From Leptolyngbya sp. SIOISBB (lineage in GTDB: Bacteria > Cyanobacteriota > Cyanobacteriia > Phormidesmidales > Phormidesmidaceae), in NCBI GenBank assembly GCA_010671905.1, contig JAAHII010000001.1, forward strand, positions 4,774,001 through 4,838,000: DNA of 64,000 nt, in the 5' to 3' direction. This document shows, piece by piece, positions 18,495 through 28,343 of the stretch (the stretch's first letter is position 1; every line of letters starts with the position of its first letter). A program made the translations under genes and the position numbers. Under the pieces are notes generated by a model that saw only the letters and a list, made by a program, of their open reading frames with translations, made no database searches and was not told the origin of the DNA.

Positions 18495-19067
18495 ATGCTT
18501 ATTTCTCACCGCTGCTGGCTTACGGGGCTCCTGACGCTAGTCATCACAGTGGCGATTTGGAGTCTACCGTGCTCCCCAACCTTCGCTTTAGGAGGGCCGC
18601 AACCACCGATTGGAGAACCTGCCCCAACTTTTGAACTGCCGACTAATTCTGGTGATGGTGACATCTCTCTAGAAGATTATCGTGGCCGGTGGGTGGTGCT
18701 GTATTTTTACCCGCAAGATGGCACGTCTGGCTGCACGTTGGAAGCGCGTCGCTTTCAAGAAGATCGTCCCGACTTTCAGGCTTTGAATGCCGAAATTGTG
18801 GGTGTGAGTAGTGATGATGTGAGCTCTCACGAAAGCTTTTGTGCGGCTGAGGGCATTGAGTTTCCGTTGTTATCAGATGTTCATGGCGATGTGAGTAAGG
18901 CTTATGGTTCCTGGTTGACTGGGCGATCGCTGCGTCATACTTATCTCATTGACCCCGATGGCATTTTGCGAGAGCGCTTTTTGGGCGTCCGACCGCCCGT
19001 TCATAGTCAAGAAGTGTTGACGACCTTAGGAGCACTACTCATGCCCAGTATGACGGCCTCTAGCTAA
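18495..19067 (+). CDS. Bcp/PrxQ-type peroxiredoxin with signal peptide
   Basis: Thiol peroxidase reducing hydroperoxides. It has 190 residues: an N-terminal hydrophobic signal sequence (residues 9-31, LTGLLTLVITVAIW...), then a thioredoxin fold beginning IGEPAPTFELP. The peroxidatic Cys is C80 in DGTSGCTLEA. The usual PrxQ resolving Cys five residues later is Arg here; the only other downstream Cys is C116 (SHESFCAAEG). The leader suggests export to the periplasm or thylakoid lumen. Whether it is a 1-Cys or atypical 2-Cys enzyme cannot be decided from sequence. Confidence 0.88.
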   Translation: MLISHRCWLTGLLTLVITVAIWSLPCSPTFALGGPQPPIGEPAPTFELPTNSGDGDISLEDYRGRWVVLYFYPQDGTSGCTLEARRFQEDRPDFQALNAEIVGVSSDDVSSHESFCAAEGIEFPLLSDVHGDVSKAYGSWLTGRSLRHTYLIDPDGILRERFLGVRPPVHSQEVLTTLGALLMPSMTASS

Positions 19068-19151
19068 AGCATTGAGCATTCCAAGGGGGCGCGATCGCAG
19101 CAACGCGACTTTGCTCCTTAAAATAGAAATCATTGGCTAACACGTTCACGG

Positions 19152-19400
19152 ATGGTAAGTATGCAAACTTTGGCATTGACTTCAGATAATGTTGAGACAG
19201 TGTTGGACGAACTCCGCCCTTATCTGATGGCAGATGGCGGTAACGTTGAACTCGTGGAAATTGATGGCCCTACTGTCCGTCTGCGGCTGCAAGGGGCTTG
19301 TGGTTCTTGTCCCAGTTCGACGATGACGCTACGGATGGGGATTGAGCGTCGCCTCCGCGAATTCATTCCCGAAATCGCTGAAGTTGAACAGGTCGTCTAG
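19152..19400 (+). CDS. NifU C-terminal domain (Nfu-type) Fe-S scaffold
   Basis: Encodes up to 82 residues; either the ATG at 19152 or the in-frame ATG at 19161 ([10 protein letters not shown]) may start it. The whole protein is one Nfu domain with [12 protein letters not shown] and the cluster-binding CGSC motif ([11 protein letters not shown]). Cyanobacterial proteins of this size act as assembly scaffolds that hand Fe-S clusters to acceptors such as photosystem I. It follows the peroxiredoxin gene by about 85 bp. Confidence 0.93.
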   Translation: MVSMQTLALTSDNVETVLDELRPYLMADGGNVELVEIDGPTVRLRLQGACGSCPSSTMTLRMGIERRLREFIPEIAEVEQVV

Positions 19401-19747
19401 TCTCACTCAGAACGATTTTAGATAAGCTAGTGAGCCTCTGATGATCTAATCGGGGGCTCATTAGGCTGAAATTCCCTGTCTGAAGAATTCAGCACAAGTT
19501 TCATGAAGTCTAAAAAGGTGTTCAACAGTCCCATCTTCCACCTAATGTCATTGCTTGAACTGTCGGGATTCAAGCATGGTTTGATGAGCGGCAACGTTGA
19601 CCAGCGCTGGGGGCTGCTACTGGCCTCGCGTAGAAATGGTTTTCCTCTCAGCTGCTGTTACGCGATGAGCTATCCAATGCCCAACTCGATCAGTTGAGGT
19701 ATGACCACTCACATTCCTGCTCAAGCAGTCTGGGTAAACACGACAGC
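19401..19747. other. Non-coding gap with weak hairpin
   Basis: A weak hairpin TGAGCC/GGCTCA (19431-19436 and 19455-19460) may end the nfu transcript. A 64-codon frame at 19503 has no protein-like features. Nothing else was seen. Confidence 0.35.
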
Positions 19748-19767
19748 GTTTACCAGCGATGGTAAAC
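19748..19767 (-). terminator. Stem-loop at the end of the pst operon
   Basis: Perfect 8-bp arms GTTTACCA/TGGTAAAC with a 4-base loop, starting immediately after the pstB stop (19769). There is no strong U-run. Confidence 0.5.
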
Positions 19768-19768
19768 C

Positions 19769-20587
19769 TTAGCCAAAGCGGCCAGAAACGTAATCTCGGG
19801 TATATTCCTCTTTCGGGTTACCAAAGATTACTTCCGTATCGTCATATTCCACGAGATAGCCGACTTTGCCGCCAGCATCAGTGGCCTCTGCGTTGAAAAA
19901 CGCGGTGCGATCAGACACCCGTGAAGCCTGCTGCATATTGTGGGTCACAATCACGATGGTGAATTTTTCCTTGAGTTGTGACATCAACTCTTCAATTTTG
20001 AGAGTAGAAATCGGGTCCAAAGCAGAGCATGGCTCATCCATCAAGATCACTTCGGGCTCGATCGCGATCGCCCGTGCAATACAAAGCCGCTGCTGCTGAC
20101 CACCCGATAACGATAGTCCGCTCTCCTTGAGCTTATCCTTAACCTCATCCCAAATCGCGGCTCCGCGCAGCGATCGTTCTACAAGTTCATCCATGTCGCC
20201 ACGATAGCCGTTGATACGGGCACCCCAGGCAATATTTTCGTAGATCGACTTAGGGAAGGGGTTGGGCTTTTGGAACACCATGCCAATGCGTCGCCGCAGT
20301 TCCACCGGGTCAAAGTTTTTAGCTGCTGCTCCAGTTGGGTAAATGTTTTGCCCTTCAAACAAGATGTTACCTTCAACCCGGGCGCTGGCAATCAGGTCAT
20401 TCATCCGGTTGAAGCAGCGCAGTACAGTACTCTTACCGCATCCGGAAGGACCAATAAAGGCGGCAATCTGATTTCGGGGAATCTCTAAATAGACGTCGCG
20501 AACCGCCAGGTTCGAGCCATAGTAAACGTCGAGTTTTTCGACGGCAATTGCCGTATTGATGGCATTGGGAGATAAGGTGTCTTGCAT
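19769..20587 (-). CDS. pstB: Phosphate ABC transporter ATP-binding protein
   Basis: Encodes 272 residues, full length, the cytoplasmic ATPase of the high-affinity phosphate importer. Walker [10 protein letters not shown], signature LSGGQQQR, Walker [14 protein letters not shown] and H-loop IVIVTHN are all present, as is the PstB-specific FQKPNPFP Q-loop. It is last of the leftward pstC-pstA-pstB operon, 63 bp after pstA, with a stem-loop right after its stop. Confidence 0.97.
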   Translation of the reverse strand: MQDTLSPNAINTAIAVEKLDVYYGSNLAVRDVYLEIPRNQIAAFIGPSGCGKSTVLRCFNRMNDLIASARVEGNILFEGQNIYPTGAAAKNFDPVELRRRIGMVFQKPNPFPKSIYENIAWGARINGYRGDMDELVERSLRGAAIWDEVKDKLKESGLSLSGGQQQRLCIARAIAIEPEVILMDEPCSALDPISTLKIEELMSQLKEKFTIVIVTHNMQQASRVSDRTAFFNAEATDAGGKVGYLVEYDDTEVIFGNPKEEYTRDYVSGRFG

Positions 20588-20650
20588 AGTGAGAACGCAA
20601 ACAATAGCACGAGATTACAATAACTTTGCCCTGCAAAGGTTAAGAGAGAA

Positions 20651-21571
20651 TTAGCGAACCTTTTGAAAGCGGCTGCGCAGGAAGATGGCGAATGAATTCA
20701 TGAGCAATAGCATGACCAACAGCACGATGATGCCGGCTGCCGCAATATCATGAAACTCCTTTTGAGGACGGCTGACCCAGTTGTAAATCTGAATGGGCAT
20801 CACGGTGAACGGGGACAACGGCCCTTCGGGTAAAAATGGCACAAAGGTCAAAGCGCCAATCATAATCAGGGGAGCGGTTTCGCCGATTGCCCGCGACAAA
20901 GCCAAAATCACGCCGGTCAAAATTCCTGGAAAGGCGGTGGGCAGTGTGTGACTCCAGATGACCTGCCAGCGATTAGCCCCGAGAGCATAACCCGCATGGC
21001 GAATACTATCGGGCACGGCTCTTAAGGCTTCACGAGTCGCCACAATAATGATGGGTAAAATCAGCAGCGTTAAGGTTAATGCCCCGGTTAAGATGCTGCG
21101 GCCCTGCGTCCAATCCCCCAAAATGATGACAAAGGCAGTGAGCCCAAGCAACCCATAGATAATGGAAGGCACACCCGCCAGATTGCTGATGTTGATCTCA
21201 ATTAAGCGAGAAAACCAATTGTCGCCAGAAAACTCTTCTAAATAAAGGCCCGATCCCACCCCGATCGGAAAGGAAAAAATAGCCACTAGGAACATTACCC
21301 ATGCTGTACCTGCTAGAGCGGCTAAAATGCCCGCTTCTTCCGGCTTGCGAGAGGGGAAACTGGTCAGAAAATTCCAATTCAAGCTACCAATGCCGTTGAA
21401 TAACACGTCTAGCAATAGCCAAGCCAGCACCAAAACGGCGATGCTGGTCGCCGCGATCGCCGCCAGCTGAAACGTCCGATCTAACCGATAGCGACGTGGC
21501 AAATTGGGCTGGAAATTCCCTACTTCTGCTGATGAAGGAGCAGCAATTGGAGCGTCAGTAATCCCTGCCAT
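20651..21571 (-). CDS. pstA: Phosphate ABC transporter permease PstA
   Basis: Encodes 306 residues, an inner-membrane permease with about six hydrophobic segments and the permease EAA-type loop ([25 protein letters not shown]...). The end of the protein has the typical ...[14 protein letters not shown]. It lies 5 bp downstream of pstC, so the two are surely co-transcribed. Confidence 0.95.
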   Translation of the reverse strand: MAGITDAPIAAPSSAEVGNFQPNLPRRYRLDRTFQLAAIAATSIAVLVLAWLLLDVLFNGIGSLNWNFLTSFPSRKPEEAGILAALAGTAWVMFLVAIFSFPIGVGSGLYLEEFSGDNWFSRLIEINISNLAGVPSIIYGLLGLTAFVIILGDWTQGRSILTGALTLTLLILPIIIVATREALRAVPDSIRHAGYALGANRWQVIWSHTLPTAFPGILTGVILALSRAIGETAPLIMIGALTFVPFLPEGPLSPFTVMPIQIYNWVSRPQKEFHDIAAAGIIVLLVMLLLMNSFAIFLRSRFQKVR

Positions 21572-21576
21572 GATGA

Positions 21577-22608
21577 CTACTCATACCTCTCACGGAATCG
21601 ACGGACAAACCAAAAACTAAAAATATTGAGTGTTAAGGTCATCAAAAATAGGGTCATCCCGACAGCAAAGATGGTCTTATAAGGCAATGTCCCGACAGCC
21701 GTATCCCCGAGGCTGACTTGAACAATGTAGGCAGTCATGGTCATCACGGGCACAAACGGATTGAAGCCTAAAGTCGGATTTTGTCCGGCTGCGAGAGTCA
21801 CAATCATGGTTTCACCCACGGCTCGCGAAATGGCCAAAATCACTGACGCGACAATCCCCGATAATGCGCCTGGAATCACCACTGCCGTAATGACCTCTCG
21901 TTTGGTCGCACCGATAGCATAAGCCCCATCTCGCAGACTTTGAGGCACTGAGTAAAGCGCATCTTCACTTAAGGAAGCGACTAAGGGCGTGATGCTAATG
22001 CCCAACACTAAACCCGCACTCAAAGCATTAAAGCCCTGCAGAAACGGAAACGGAATTTCCAGAAAATAATCCGGTTCGTAATAGTTCGTGAAGGGCAGGA
22101 AATCTAGCCAGGCCGGAATTTCAATCGGGGTGCGAACGAAGTCGAAGATTGCCTGCAGGAAGGGCGTTACAGTCAACAAGGCAAAGTAACCAAAGACCAC
22201 AGATGGAATGCCCGCCAACACCTCTAATATCGGCTTCAGGACTTTACGCACGTTGGGAGAGGCAAATTCGCTTAAAAAAATAGCCGATAGCAACCCTAAA
22301 GGCACAGCCATCGAAATTGCAATGCTAGAAGTCAAGAGCGTGGCGCTAATTAAAACAAAAATGCCAAATTGTTGACTGGTGAATAAAGGCGTCCATCGAG
22401 TGTCTGTAATGAAGCGCCAAAATGGAACTTCTTTGAAGAATTCAATGGTTTCAAAGATCAGAGTGCCGATAATCCCGGCAGTGGTGACGATGGAAATAAT
22501 GGCAAAGAAACCACAGAGCCCTTTGATGATGTTTTCAGTTAATTTGGCCTGCTGATAATTTGCCTGCCATAGACTAGAGCTTTTTTCAAAAGGCGTTTCT
22601 GCAGACAT
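21577..22608 (-). CDS. pstC: Phosphate ABC transporter permease PstC
   Basis: Encodes 343 residues, the partner permease of PstA, with about six membrane spans. Diagnostic blocks: [34 protein letters not shown] and the EAA loop [20 protein letters not shown]. First gene of the operon. No pstS (phosphate-binding protein) precedes it in this window, so the binding protein must be encoded elsewhere. A palindromic Pho-box-like site lies 160 bp upstream. Confidence 0.96.
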   Translation of the reverse strand: MSAETPFEKSSSLWQANYQQAKLTENIIKGLCGFFAIISIVTTAGIIGTLIFETIEFFKEVPFWRFITDTRWTPLFTSQQFGIFVLISATLLTSSIAISMAVPLGLLSAIFLSEFASPNVRKVLKPILEVLAGIPSVVFGYFALLTVTPFLQAIFDFVRTPIEIPAWLDFLPFTNYYEPDYFLEIPFPFLQGFNALSAGLVLGISITPLVASLSEDALYSVPQSLRDGAYAIGATKREVITAVVIPGALSGIVASVILAISRAVGETMIVTLAAGQNPTLGFNPFVPVMTMTAYIVQVSLGDTAVGTLPYKTIFAVGMTLFLMTLTLNIFSFWFVRRFRERYE

Positions 22609-22767
22609 TGATTGATGTCAGATGGAGAACCTATACAACTGGAGGCGTCATCAGCTTTGGGACTAAACAGTCAAGGTGAAAGTCCTAGGCCTGTTTAACC
22701 CTGTTAGGGATCGACCCAAAAAGCTTTTGTCGCCTCAGCGGCATTGTATAGACCGTCCGTAAAGTCA

Positions 22768-22787
22768 GGTTTAAGAGCTCTTTAACC
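22768..22787. promoter_or_regulatory. Pho-box-like palindrome upstream of pstC
   Basis: A 20-bp near-perfect palindrome (one mismatch pair) made of CTTAAACC/CTTTAACC-like half-sites. These resemble the 8-bp TTAACC repeats bound by SphR/PhoB in cyanobacteria, although here they are inverted rather than tandem. It sits about 160 bp upstream of pstC. Confidence 0.35.
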
Positions 22788-22960
22788 TTCGGGTGATTGA
22801 CTTTCGCGCAAGGGCTCCCCTTGCAAAGCAGCGTCACGTATTGGCATTGAGAAGCGCATCGGAGAAAAGCGGGATCAGCACAATCTCACATCAGCACTAT
22901 GCCTCCCCGTCTGGCAAATCGTTTAGGCTGAAGAAAACCGCGATCGCAACTCCATACCTT

Positions 22961-23371
22961 ATGTATACAGTGATTTATGACGGCACCTGTAATCTCTGCG
23001 TCACCCTTGTCCGTCTGCTAGAGCAGTTGGACAAGGGTGCTCAGTTTCGCTATGTGCCGATGCAGGATGAGAAGACCTTGAGTCAGTGGTGCATTACCGC
23101 GACCGATTGTGAACAGGGCATGATTCTGCTCAATCCTGATCAGCCGCAGGTGCGTTGGCAGGGCAGCGACGCTGCTGAAGAAATTGGTCGCTTACTCCCC
23201 ATGGGTAACTTGTTTGTTCAGGCATACCGCTCGCTGCCCGGAGCTAAAACCGCTGGCGATGGCTTTTACCGATTCATTCGCGACCACCGTTATACCCTGT
23301 TTGGCGGTCGAGATGACCTTTATGAATCGGCCTATCGAGTCTGCGAGAGCGATCGCTGCTCTCCACTATGA
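22961..23371 (+). CDS. DCC-family (DUF393) thiol-disulfide oxidoreductase-like protein
   Basis: Encodes 136 residues from ATG 22961 (MYTVIYDGTCNLC). A longer frame begins at 22793, but the DCC motif then sits far from the N-terminus where the family has it. The signature DGTCNLC (DxxCxxC) is near residue 7-13, with a conserved FQ.AYRSLPG-type middle and a C-terminal 'IRDHRYTLFGGRDD'. It is predicted to be thioredoxin-like, with no known partner. It converges with cp12. Confidence 0.88.
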   Translation: MYTVIYDGTCNLCVTLVRLLEQLDKGAQFRYVPMQDEKTLSQWCITATDCEQGMILLNPDQPQVRWQGSDAAEEIGRLLPMGNLFVQAYRSLPGAKTAGDGFYRFIRDHRYTLFGGRDDLYESAYRVCESDRCSPL

Positions 23372-23399
23372 CCGCCTCGGTGTCGCGAGAATGCGCATT

Positions 23400-23427
23400 A
23401 AAAAAGCGGAAACCGCAGTTTCCGCTT
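23400..23427 (-). terminator. Intrinsic terminator for cp12
   Basis: 10-bp perfect stem AAGCGGAAAC/GTTTCCGCTT with a CGCA tetraloop (23404-23427). On the minus strand it is followed by a run of six T (23405-23400), typical of a rho-independent terminator. Confidence 0.8.
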
Positions 23428-23499
23428 GATAGCTGTGTTGAGTTAATGGACCTTTAAGGGAGCTTCAATGCCCAAAATGCCAAAGGAAGAAGAGTCGTA

Positions 23500-23781
23500 T
23501 TAGTCTTCATAAATCCGGCATTCAGGAGCGTCAGGATTAGCAGCGCAATACTGCTCCAAAGAGTTTGGGGCGGCTTGCTTGCGCCGATACAGGACGACCT
23601 GCAGTTCTTCGACCGTTTCCCAAGCGATCGCGACTTCCGTATCAGCCGTCCCACGCATTTCTGTCAGTCGTCGAGCATGTTCTAAAGCCGCTTGTAAGCG
23701 ACTTTCGAGAGACGGAGCGGGCACGACCTTTGATGTGGCAATCGCCACGTCAAGGGTAGAAATAGAAGGGGTATAAGTCAT
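23500..23781 (-). CDS. CP12 domain protein lacking the N-terminal cysteine pair
   Basis: Small redox-controlled linker of the Calvin cycle that binds GAPDH and phosphoribulokinase in the dark. It has 93 residues from ATG 23781 (a longer frame starts 18 codons upstream). The core AWETVEEL and C-terminal EQYCAANPDAPECRIYED block are clear CP12 marks, with both C-terminal cysteines for GAPDH binding. The N-terminal cysteine pair needed for the PRK disulfide is absent (the equivalent helix reads TEMRGTADTEV). Such N-less CP12 variants are known in cyanobacteria. The N-terminal ~15-residue extension is unusual. Confidence 0.88.
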   Translation of the reverse strand: MTYTPSISTLDVAIATSKVVPAPSLESRLQAALEHARRLTEMRGTADTEVAIAWETVEELQVVLYRRKQAAPNSLEQYCAANPDAPECRIYED

Positions 23782-24084
23782 AGCAGCTGTGAATCGATTT
23801 CCGATTTCTGTATTCTTCAATTTTAAGTACAGCAAGCGATAAAAACAGCAAATTTGTATACCTTAAAAACATAAGTTTTCTCTATTTTTTGTGAGGTTTT
23901 CTTGTTAGTTGTGGGGAACTGTTGCTCTGGATGAAGTTAAGTAATGCCTGTGGTGATTTAAGTCACGGAGATCATTGACACGAGAATGATTGAGGCTGCT
24001 GGGGAGTCCGATTCGTATCAGCATAAGCTGACCAATAGCAGTAAACTAAGCATATATACACATTAAAAGACTGATTTGATATCC

Positions 24085-24372
24085 ATGGCAGGTAGCGAGA
24101 CTCCCGACACTCAAATTCAAGGCACTCTCTCAGAGCGGGAATTACAGATTGTTGAACTTGTCGCTGCTGGGCTGACCAACCAAGAGATTTCGGATGAATT
24201 GGAAATTAGCAAGCGCACAGTCGATAATCACATCAGCAATATTTTGACGAAGACGGCAACGGGCAACCGGGTAGCGTTGGTGCGCTGGGCACTGCGCTGG
24301 GGCAAGGTCTGTATCAATGATGTGAATTGCTGTACGCTGCCCAATGTGGATCAAAATGGGGCAGTGTCTTGA
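24085..24372 (+). CDS. PedR-like LuxR-type transcriptional regulator
   Basis: Encodes 95 residues from ATG 24085; a TTG three codons upstream is also possible. Nearly the whole protein is one LuxR/GerE helix-turn-helix (LSERELQIVELVAAGLTNQ, then ISKRTVDNHISNIL), followed by ALVRWALRWGKVC and a second Cys pair. Length and C-terminal cysteines match PedR, the thioredoxin-linked regulator of photosynthesis genes in cyanobacteria. That assignment is from memory of the family and needs a search. The downstream gene starts 5 bp after its stop. Confidence 0.75.
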   Translation: MAGSETPDTQIQGTLSERELQIVELVAAGLTNQEISDELEISKRTVDNHISNILTKTATGNRVALVRWALRWGKVCINDVNCCTLPNVDQNGAVS

Positions 24373-24376
24373 GAGT

Positions 24377-24718
24377 ATGGCAGATTCGATAGAGCAAGAC
24401 GGCGCTTCGGCTCAGACCAGAAGTGGAACATCGCTGACAGAGCCTGTACCCCCTCAGCAGGTTGAATATCGATTTCATAGCCCCCGGCTGCCGCTAGCGG
24501 TTTATCGCGAGGTTGCGGCTCATCTACGGCAAATCAACGGTGTCAACACGGGGTTGCTACCTCAGACTTCTAAGGAGTTTGACTATTTACAGAGTCAAGT
24601 CGGTGGGGTCTGGATTCGTTATGACGCTGACGCAGCAGCTCGATGTCAGCCCCAGGTAGAAGCCATTTTGACTTACTATGGCGAACGCTATGGCCAGTGG
24701 GAAACGTTGAGCAAGTAG
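24377..24718 (+). CDS. Conserved hypothetical cyanobacterial protein
   Basis: Encodes 113 residues from ATG 24377, 4 bp after the PedR-like stop, so probably co-transcribed. The N-terminal ~35 residues are polar and low complexity; the C-terminal part has a compact alpha/beta look (YREVAAHLRQINGV, then GGVWIRYDAD, ending ILTYYGERYGQWETL). I do not recognise a known domain, but the layout suggests a real small soluble protein. Confidence 0.7.
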   Translation: MADSIEQDGASAQTRSGTSLTEPVPPQQVEYRFHSPRLPLAVYREVAAHLRQINGVNTGLLPQTSKEFDYLQSQVGGVWIRYDADAAARCQPQVEAILTYYGERYGQWETLSK

Positions 24719-24841
24719 CTTTAAGCAGACTCGCCAGCGTACTTGATCTGTTCATGCTTGGCGATTTTAACTCCACTGAGTGGGGGTAAACCTTAAGCTT
24801 GCCGCTATACAGCAACCGAATTCACAACAGAAAGTGACGTT

Positions 24842-26128
24842 ATGACGACTATTCAAGCGCTCCGGGGTACTCGTGATATTTTGCCGGACGAAACGCCGCT
24901 CTGGCAGTGGGTTGAAACCACGGCCCGCGAGCTGTTGCAACGCGCCGCCTACCGAGAAATTCGTCCCCCGATGCTGGAGCAAACCAATTTGTTTGAGCGG
25001 GGCATTGGCGAAGCCACGGACGTCGTGGGCAAAGAGATGTATACCTTTGAAGATCGTGGGGGGCGTTCCATCACCTTACGCCCGGAAATCACGGCAGGGT
25101 TGGTGCGGGCGGTCAATGAGCATAATTTGACTGCTCAAGGTAGCGTTTTACGGCTGTGGCATGTGGGTCCGGCGTTTCGTTATGAACGGCCTCAGGCTGG
25201 ACGACAGCGCCAATTTCATCAGCTGGATGTGGAACTGGTGGGTAGTCGCGATCCGCGGGCCGATGCGGAAGTGATTGCGATCGCCAATACGCTTTTGCAA
25301 ACCTTGGGTTTGAAATCTCTCACCATGGATCTCAACTCTGTGGGGGATGGCGACGATCGTCAGCGCTACCGCGATGCTCTTGTCGCGTTTTTGACTCCCC
25401 ACCAAACTGATCTGGATGCTGACTCACAAAGTCGCTTGCAGACCAATCCTTTGCGAATCTTGGATAGTAAAGACGCTAAGACGCAGGAAATCTTGCAAAC
25501 GGCTCCTAGTTTGCTGGATTATTTGAGTGCCGATTCGCAACAGCATTTTGATCAAGTACAGCAGTATCTCACCGACTTAGGGATTGCGTATCGCCTCAAT
25601 TCCCGATTGGTGAGGGGCTTAGACTATTACACCCACACCGCCTTTGAAATTCAGTCAGCCGATTTGGGGGCTCAGGCGACGGTTTGTGGGGGGGGGCGTT
25701 ACGATGGCTTGATCGGCCAATTGGGGGGGACTGATACGCCAGCCATTGGTTGGGCGATCGGCTTAGAGCGGTTAACGTTATTACTTAAGCAACTGGCCGT
25801 TGAGCCGAGTACGGCGATGGATGTCTACGTGGTTTCCCGGGGTGAGGCGACGGCGGGTAAGGCTTTACAAGTTGCTCAAGCGCTCCGTCAGGCTGGATTA
25901 GCGGTCGAAATGGATTTGAGTGGTGCCGCGTTTGGCAAGCAATTTAAGCGAGCTGATCGAAGTGGCGCGGTGCTGTGTGTCATTTTGGGAGAAGCGGAAG
26001 CCGAACAAGACACGGTGCAGCTGAAGTGGCTGACTTCGGGCGAGCAATCGGAAGTCAGTCAAATGTCTTTGATGCAAGCGGCCGATGAGCTAGTGCAAAA
26101 AGTGCGTCAAGCTCAGCAAAAGACCTAA
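24842..26128 (+). CDS. hisS: Histidyl-tRNA synthetase
   Basis: Charges tRNA-His. It has 428 residues, full length. Class II motifs: motif 1 ([17 protein letters not shown]), motif 2 ([19 protein letters not shown]) and motif 3 (GWAIGLERL), plus the HisA blocks [15 protein letters not shown] and GGGRYDGL. The C-terminal anticodon-binding domain begins near residue 325. It starts [18 protein letters not shown] at 24842. Confidence 0.97.
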   Translation: MTTIQALRGTRDILPDETPLWQWVETTARELLQRAAYREIRPPMLEQTNLFERGIGEATDVVGKEMYTFEDRGGRSITLRPEITAGLVRAVNEHNLTAQGSVLRLWHVGPAFRYERPQAGRQRQFHQLDVELVGSRDPRADAEVIAIANTLLQTLGLKSLTMDLNSVGDGDDRQRYRDALVAFLTPHQTDLDADSQSRLQTNPLRILDSKDAKTQEILQTAPSLLDYLSADSQQHFDQVQQYLTDLGIAYRLNSRLVRGLDYYTHTAFEIQSADLGAQATVCGGGRYDGLIGQLGGTDTPAIGWAIGLERLTLLLKQLAVEPSTAMDVYVVSRGEATAGKALQVAQALRQAGLAVEMDLSGAAFGKQFKRADRSGAVLCVILGEAEAEQDTVQLKWLTSGEQSEVSQMSLMQAADELVQKVRQAQQKT

Positions 26129-26216
26129 TTTCACAAACATTTGCCGGATTCGATATAAGTCGATAGGATGACCGCTATACTGCGTAAACTTCGCACTTGC
26201 TAACGCAGGACGGGCT

Positions 26217-28343
26217 ATGGCGTACTGGGAGTTTTTGCTACAAAAAGAGGGCGATCGCGACTGGCTCCCATTGGAGACGGCCCACGTTGAAATTTCCGAA
26301 GGGCGATACCGCATCATCGCCCATAGCAGCTGTTGCCAAACCAACGTCGATATCTGTCTGAGTCGTTTGCTGACCGACCAGATGCCGCCGCAACGTAAAA
26401 CTCTGAAACGAGTCAGCACGACCAATGAAAACGGCCTGATGGTGGTAATTCCATTTACTCATCTCACCCCAGGTCTGTGGACAGTGACCTGTACTGCGGG
26501 TCAGAATGCGATTGAGACATCGTGGGAATTTGGTGTGCAGTTAGAAGTGCTGGCGATCGAATCTGGGATGGAGTATTGGGATACCGAACTGGATGAAGCG
26601 TCCTTAGCCGAGCAGTTGACGCCCCCTGCTCCCACATCTGTTGAAGCCGCTTGGACTACACCAACACCCCACCCTTCCCCTGCTGCCTCATGGCCAGAGT
26701 TCAATGAAGTTTCTAGTGAACCGTTGGCATTGCAAACTCCGATTGAGGATTTACCGCTGCGGTTGCAACTGCAACACCAAGCCTTAGTCGCTCATACTGC
26801 CGTACCGCTGTCGTTACAGGGCCAGGTCACGACCTATTCTCAAGTGGAAGGATTAGCCGGTGAAGGCACATTGTGGGTGCAACTGCGCAATCCGAAAACG
26901 GGAGCCGTGGTACATCAATCGACCCAAGCAATTTCTATTACGTCTCTGCCCAGCCGATTTGATGTCGTCATTCCTCTGCCAGAGGAGAGTAACACCCGTC
27001 TCCTAGTCGGTGAGTTAAGTCTGTGGACTGCTTCAGCTCCTTCGCAAGTCTTAGCGATCCAAGGGTTTACCGTGACCCTAAACCTTGACGCCTTACTGGA
27101 GTTAGTGGCTAATCAAGGGGAAAGTACTCTGCCGACCGACTTTGAGGATGTCGCAGTACCACCATCGGCTGATGACGCAGCGGCAAACCCGATATCAGCT
27201 GAGTCTGCTAACGCAACGACCACGGAAACGACCTCAGAGCGGCTGGCCAATCCCTTATCTCCTCGTTCAGTTCCTTTTCGGTTGATTTATCTGCCTGCCA
27301 GCGGTCTGACCTTACCGCCGGTAATTTATCGGCCGATGGACAAAAAAACGGTGGGCTCTCCGACATTACCCTTGTTGTCGGATCAGCCTCGTCGCGATCG
27401 CACCGCACCCTCCCCCAACCCTGAGCCCTCTAATGAAGCGCCAGCGGCACCGCCTGCCAAACCGTTAACGTTGCCTCCCATTGGACCAAAAGCAAAATCG
27501 TCGCCCTCCACATCAGTCGCCGATCACCGGGCAGAGTCGGCGTCTTCTCTAGAATTACCTGCCATAGGGAATGCTCCTGCCACCTCCTCGGAGGCCGCTC
27601 CCGCAGCAGATGTGGTCAGTGATCCCCAAAACTCCCAGGGCGTTGTCTCCTCAACACCTACCCAGACAGCATTTGAGCCTGATCTTCAAGGACGATTTTG
27701 GACTCGATTGAGTGCTTTGGCCGAAGCAGCCCAAAAAGCTGCTGCTGACTACAAAGCCCAATTGGACGCCGCTGGGGTCCGCGAAACGGCCACGACGGCA
27801 GAGGCGAACTTCTTGCCCGACACCGCCGCGATCGCCGATGCCCCTAATGAGCCCATCAATTATGAAGTCGTCGTTTACGACTCTGATGACGAGCCTGTCG
27901 TGGGCGGTTTGGATGACTCCCCAGCTGACAACGAACCACTGATTGAAGTCTTGCAACCAGGTGAACCTGATCGCCAAGAATTAGGTGCGATTCCCGTTCC
28001 AGATTGGGTGTTTCCTCAGGGAGACTTAGTGGCCGGAGCACCCTTACCGATTACCTTACGGTTGCCAGCCTATCCCCGGCGGCTAGCTGTCAAAGTGTGG
28101 GTGACGGATATTCAGAGTCGCATGTTAGTTGATCGACCTCGTTGGTTGATGAACTGGGCACCAACGCCAGAAGGCGACCAGACAGCGTTTTTACAGCTAC
28201 AGGTACCGCTCGGCAGCATTGAGGCTCGGTTCGAAGCAATCACGATCGACCTGGCAACCCAGCAGGAAAGCTATAAAACTAGTATCGTTCGTGAAATCGT
28301 GCCGACTAATCTGCCAGCATCCGCCGATGATGAGTCTTTATAA
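26217..28343 (+). CDS. Large hypothetical protein with low-complexity middle
   Basis: Encodes 708 residues. The N-terminal ~100 residues look folded (AYWEFLLQKEGDRDWLPLET; SRYRIIAHSSC-like). A beta-rich Ig-like segment lies near 180-300 (PLRLQLQHQALVAHTAVPLS), then a long Pro/Ala/Ser/Thr-rich linker (about 330-540), and a conserved-looking C-terminal beta domain (VPDWVFPQGDLVAGAPLPIT... LAVKVWVTDIQSRMLVDRPRW). There is no signal peptide. Similar large proteins next to hisS or psaI are annotated as unknown in cyanobacteria. Function unknown. Confidence 0.85.
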   Translation: MAYWEFLLQKEGDRDWLPLETAHVEISEGRYRIIAHSSCCQTNVDICLSRLLTDQMPPQRKTLKRVSTTNENGLMVVIPFTHLTPGLWTVTCTAGQNAIETSWEFGVQLEVLAIESGMEYWDTELDEASLAEQLTPPAPTSVEAAWTTPTPHPSPAASWPEFNEVSSEPLALQTPIEDLPLRLQLQHQALVAHTAVPLSLQGQVTTYSQVEGLAGEGTLWVQLRNPKTGAVVHQSTQAISITSLPSRFDVVIPLPEESNTRLLVGELSLWTASAPSQVLAIQGFTVTLNLDALLELVANQGESTLPTDFEDVAVPPSADDAAANPISAESANATTTETTSERLANPLSPRSVPFRLIYLPASGLTLPPVIYRPMDKKTVGSPTLPLLSDQPRRDRTAPSPNPEPSNEAPAAPPAKPLTLPPIGPKAKSSPSTSVADHRAESASSLELPAIGNAPATSSEAAPAADVVSDPQNSQGVVSSTPTQTAFEPDLQGRFWTRLSALAEAAQKAAADYKAQLDAAGVRETATTAEANFLPDTAAIADAPNEPINYEVVVYDSDDEPVVGGLDDSPADNEPLIEVLQPGEPDRQELGAIPVPDWVFPQGDLVAGAPLPITLRLPAYPRRLAVKVWVTDIQSRMLVDRPRWLMNWAPTPEGDQTAFLQLQVPLGSIEARFEAITIDLATQQESYKTSIVREIVPTNLPASADDESL

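Noticed and set aside
19503-19697. 64-codon rightward frame after nfu
   Set aside because: No protein-like composition, no ribosome binding site, and no neighbour that would explain it.
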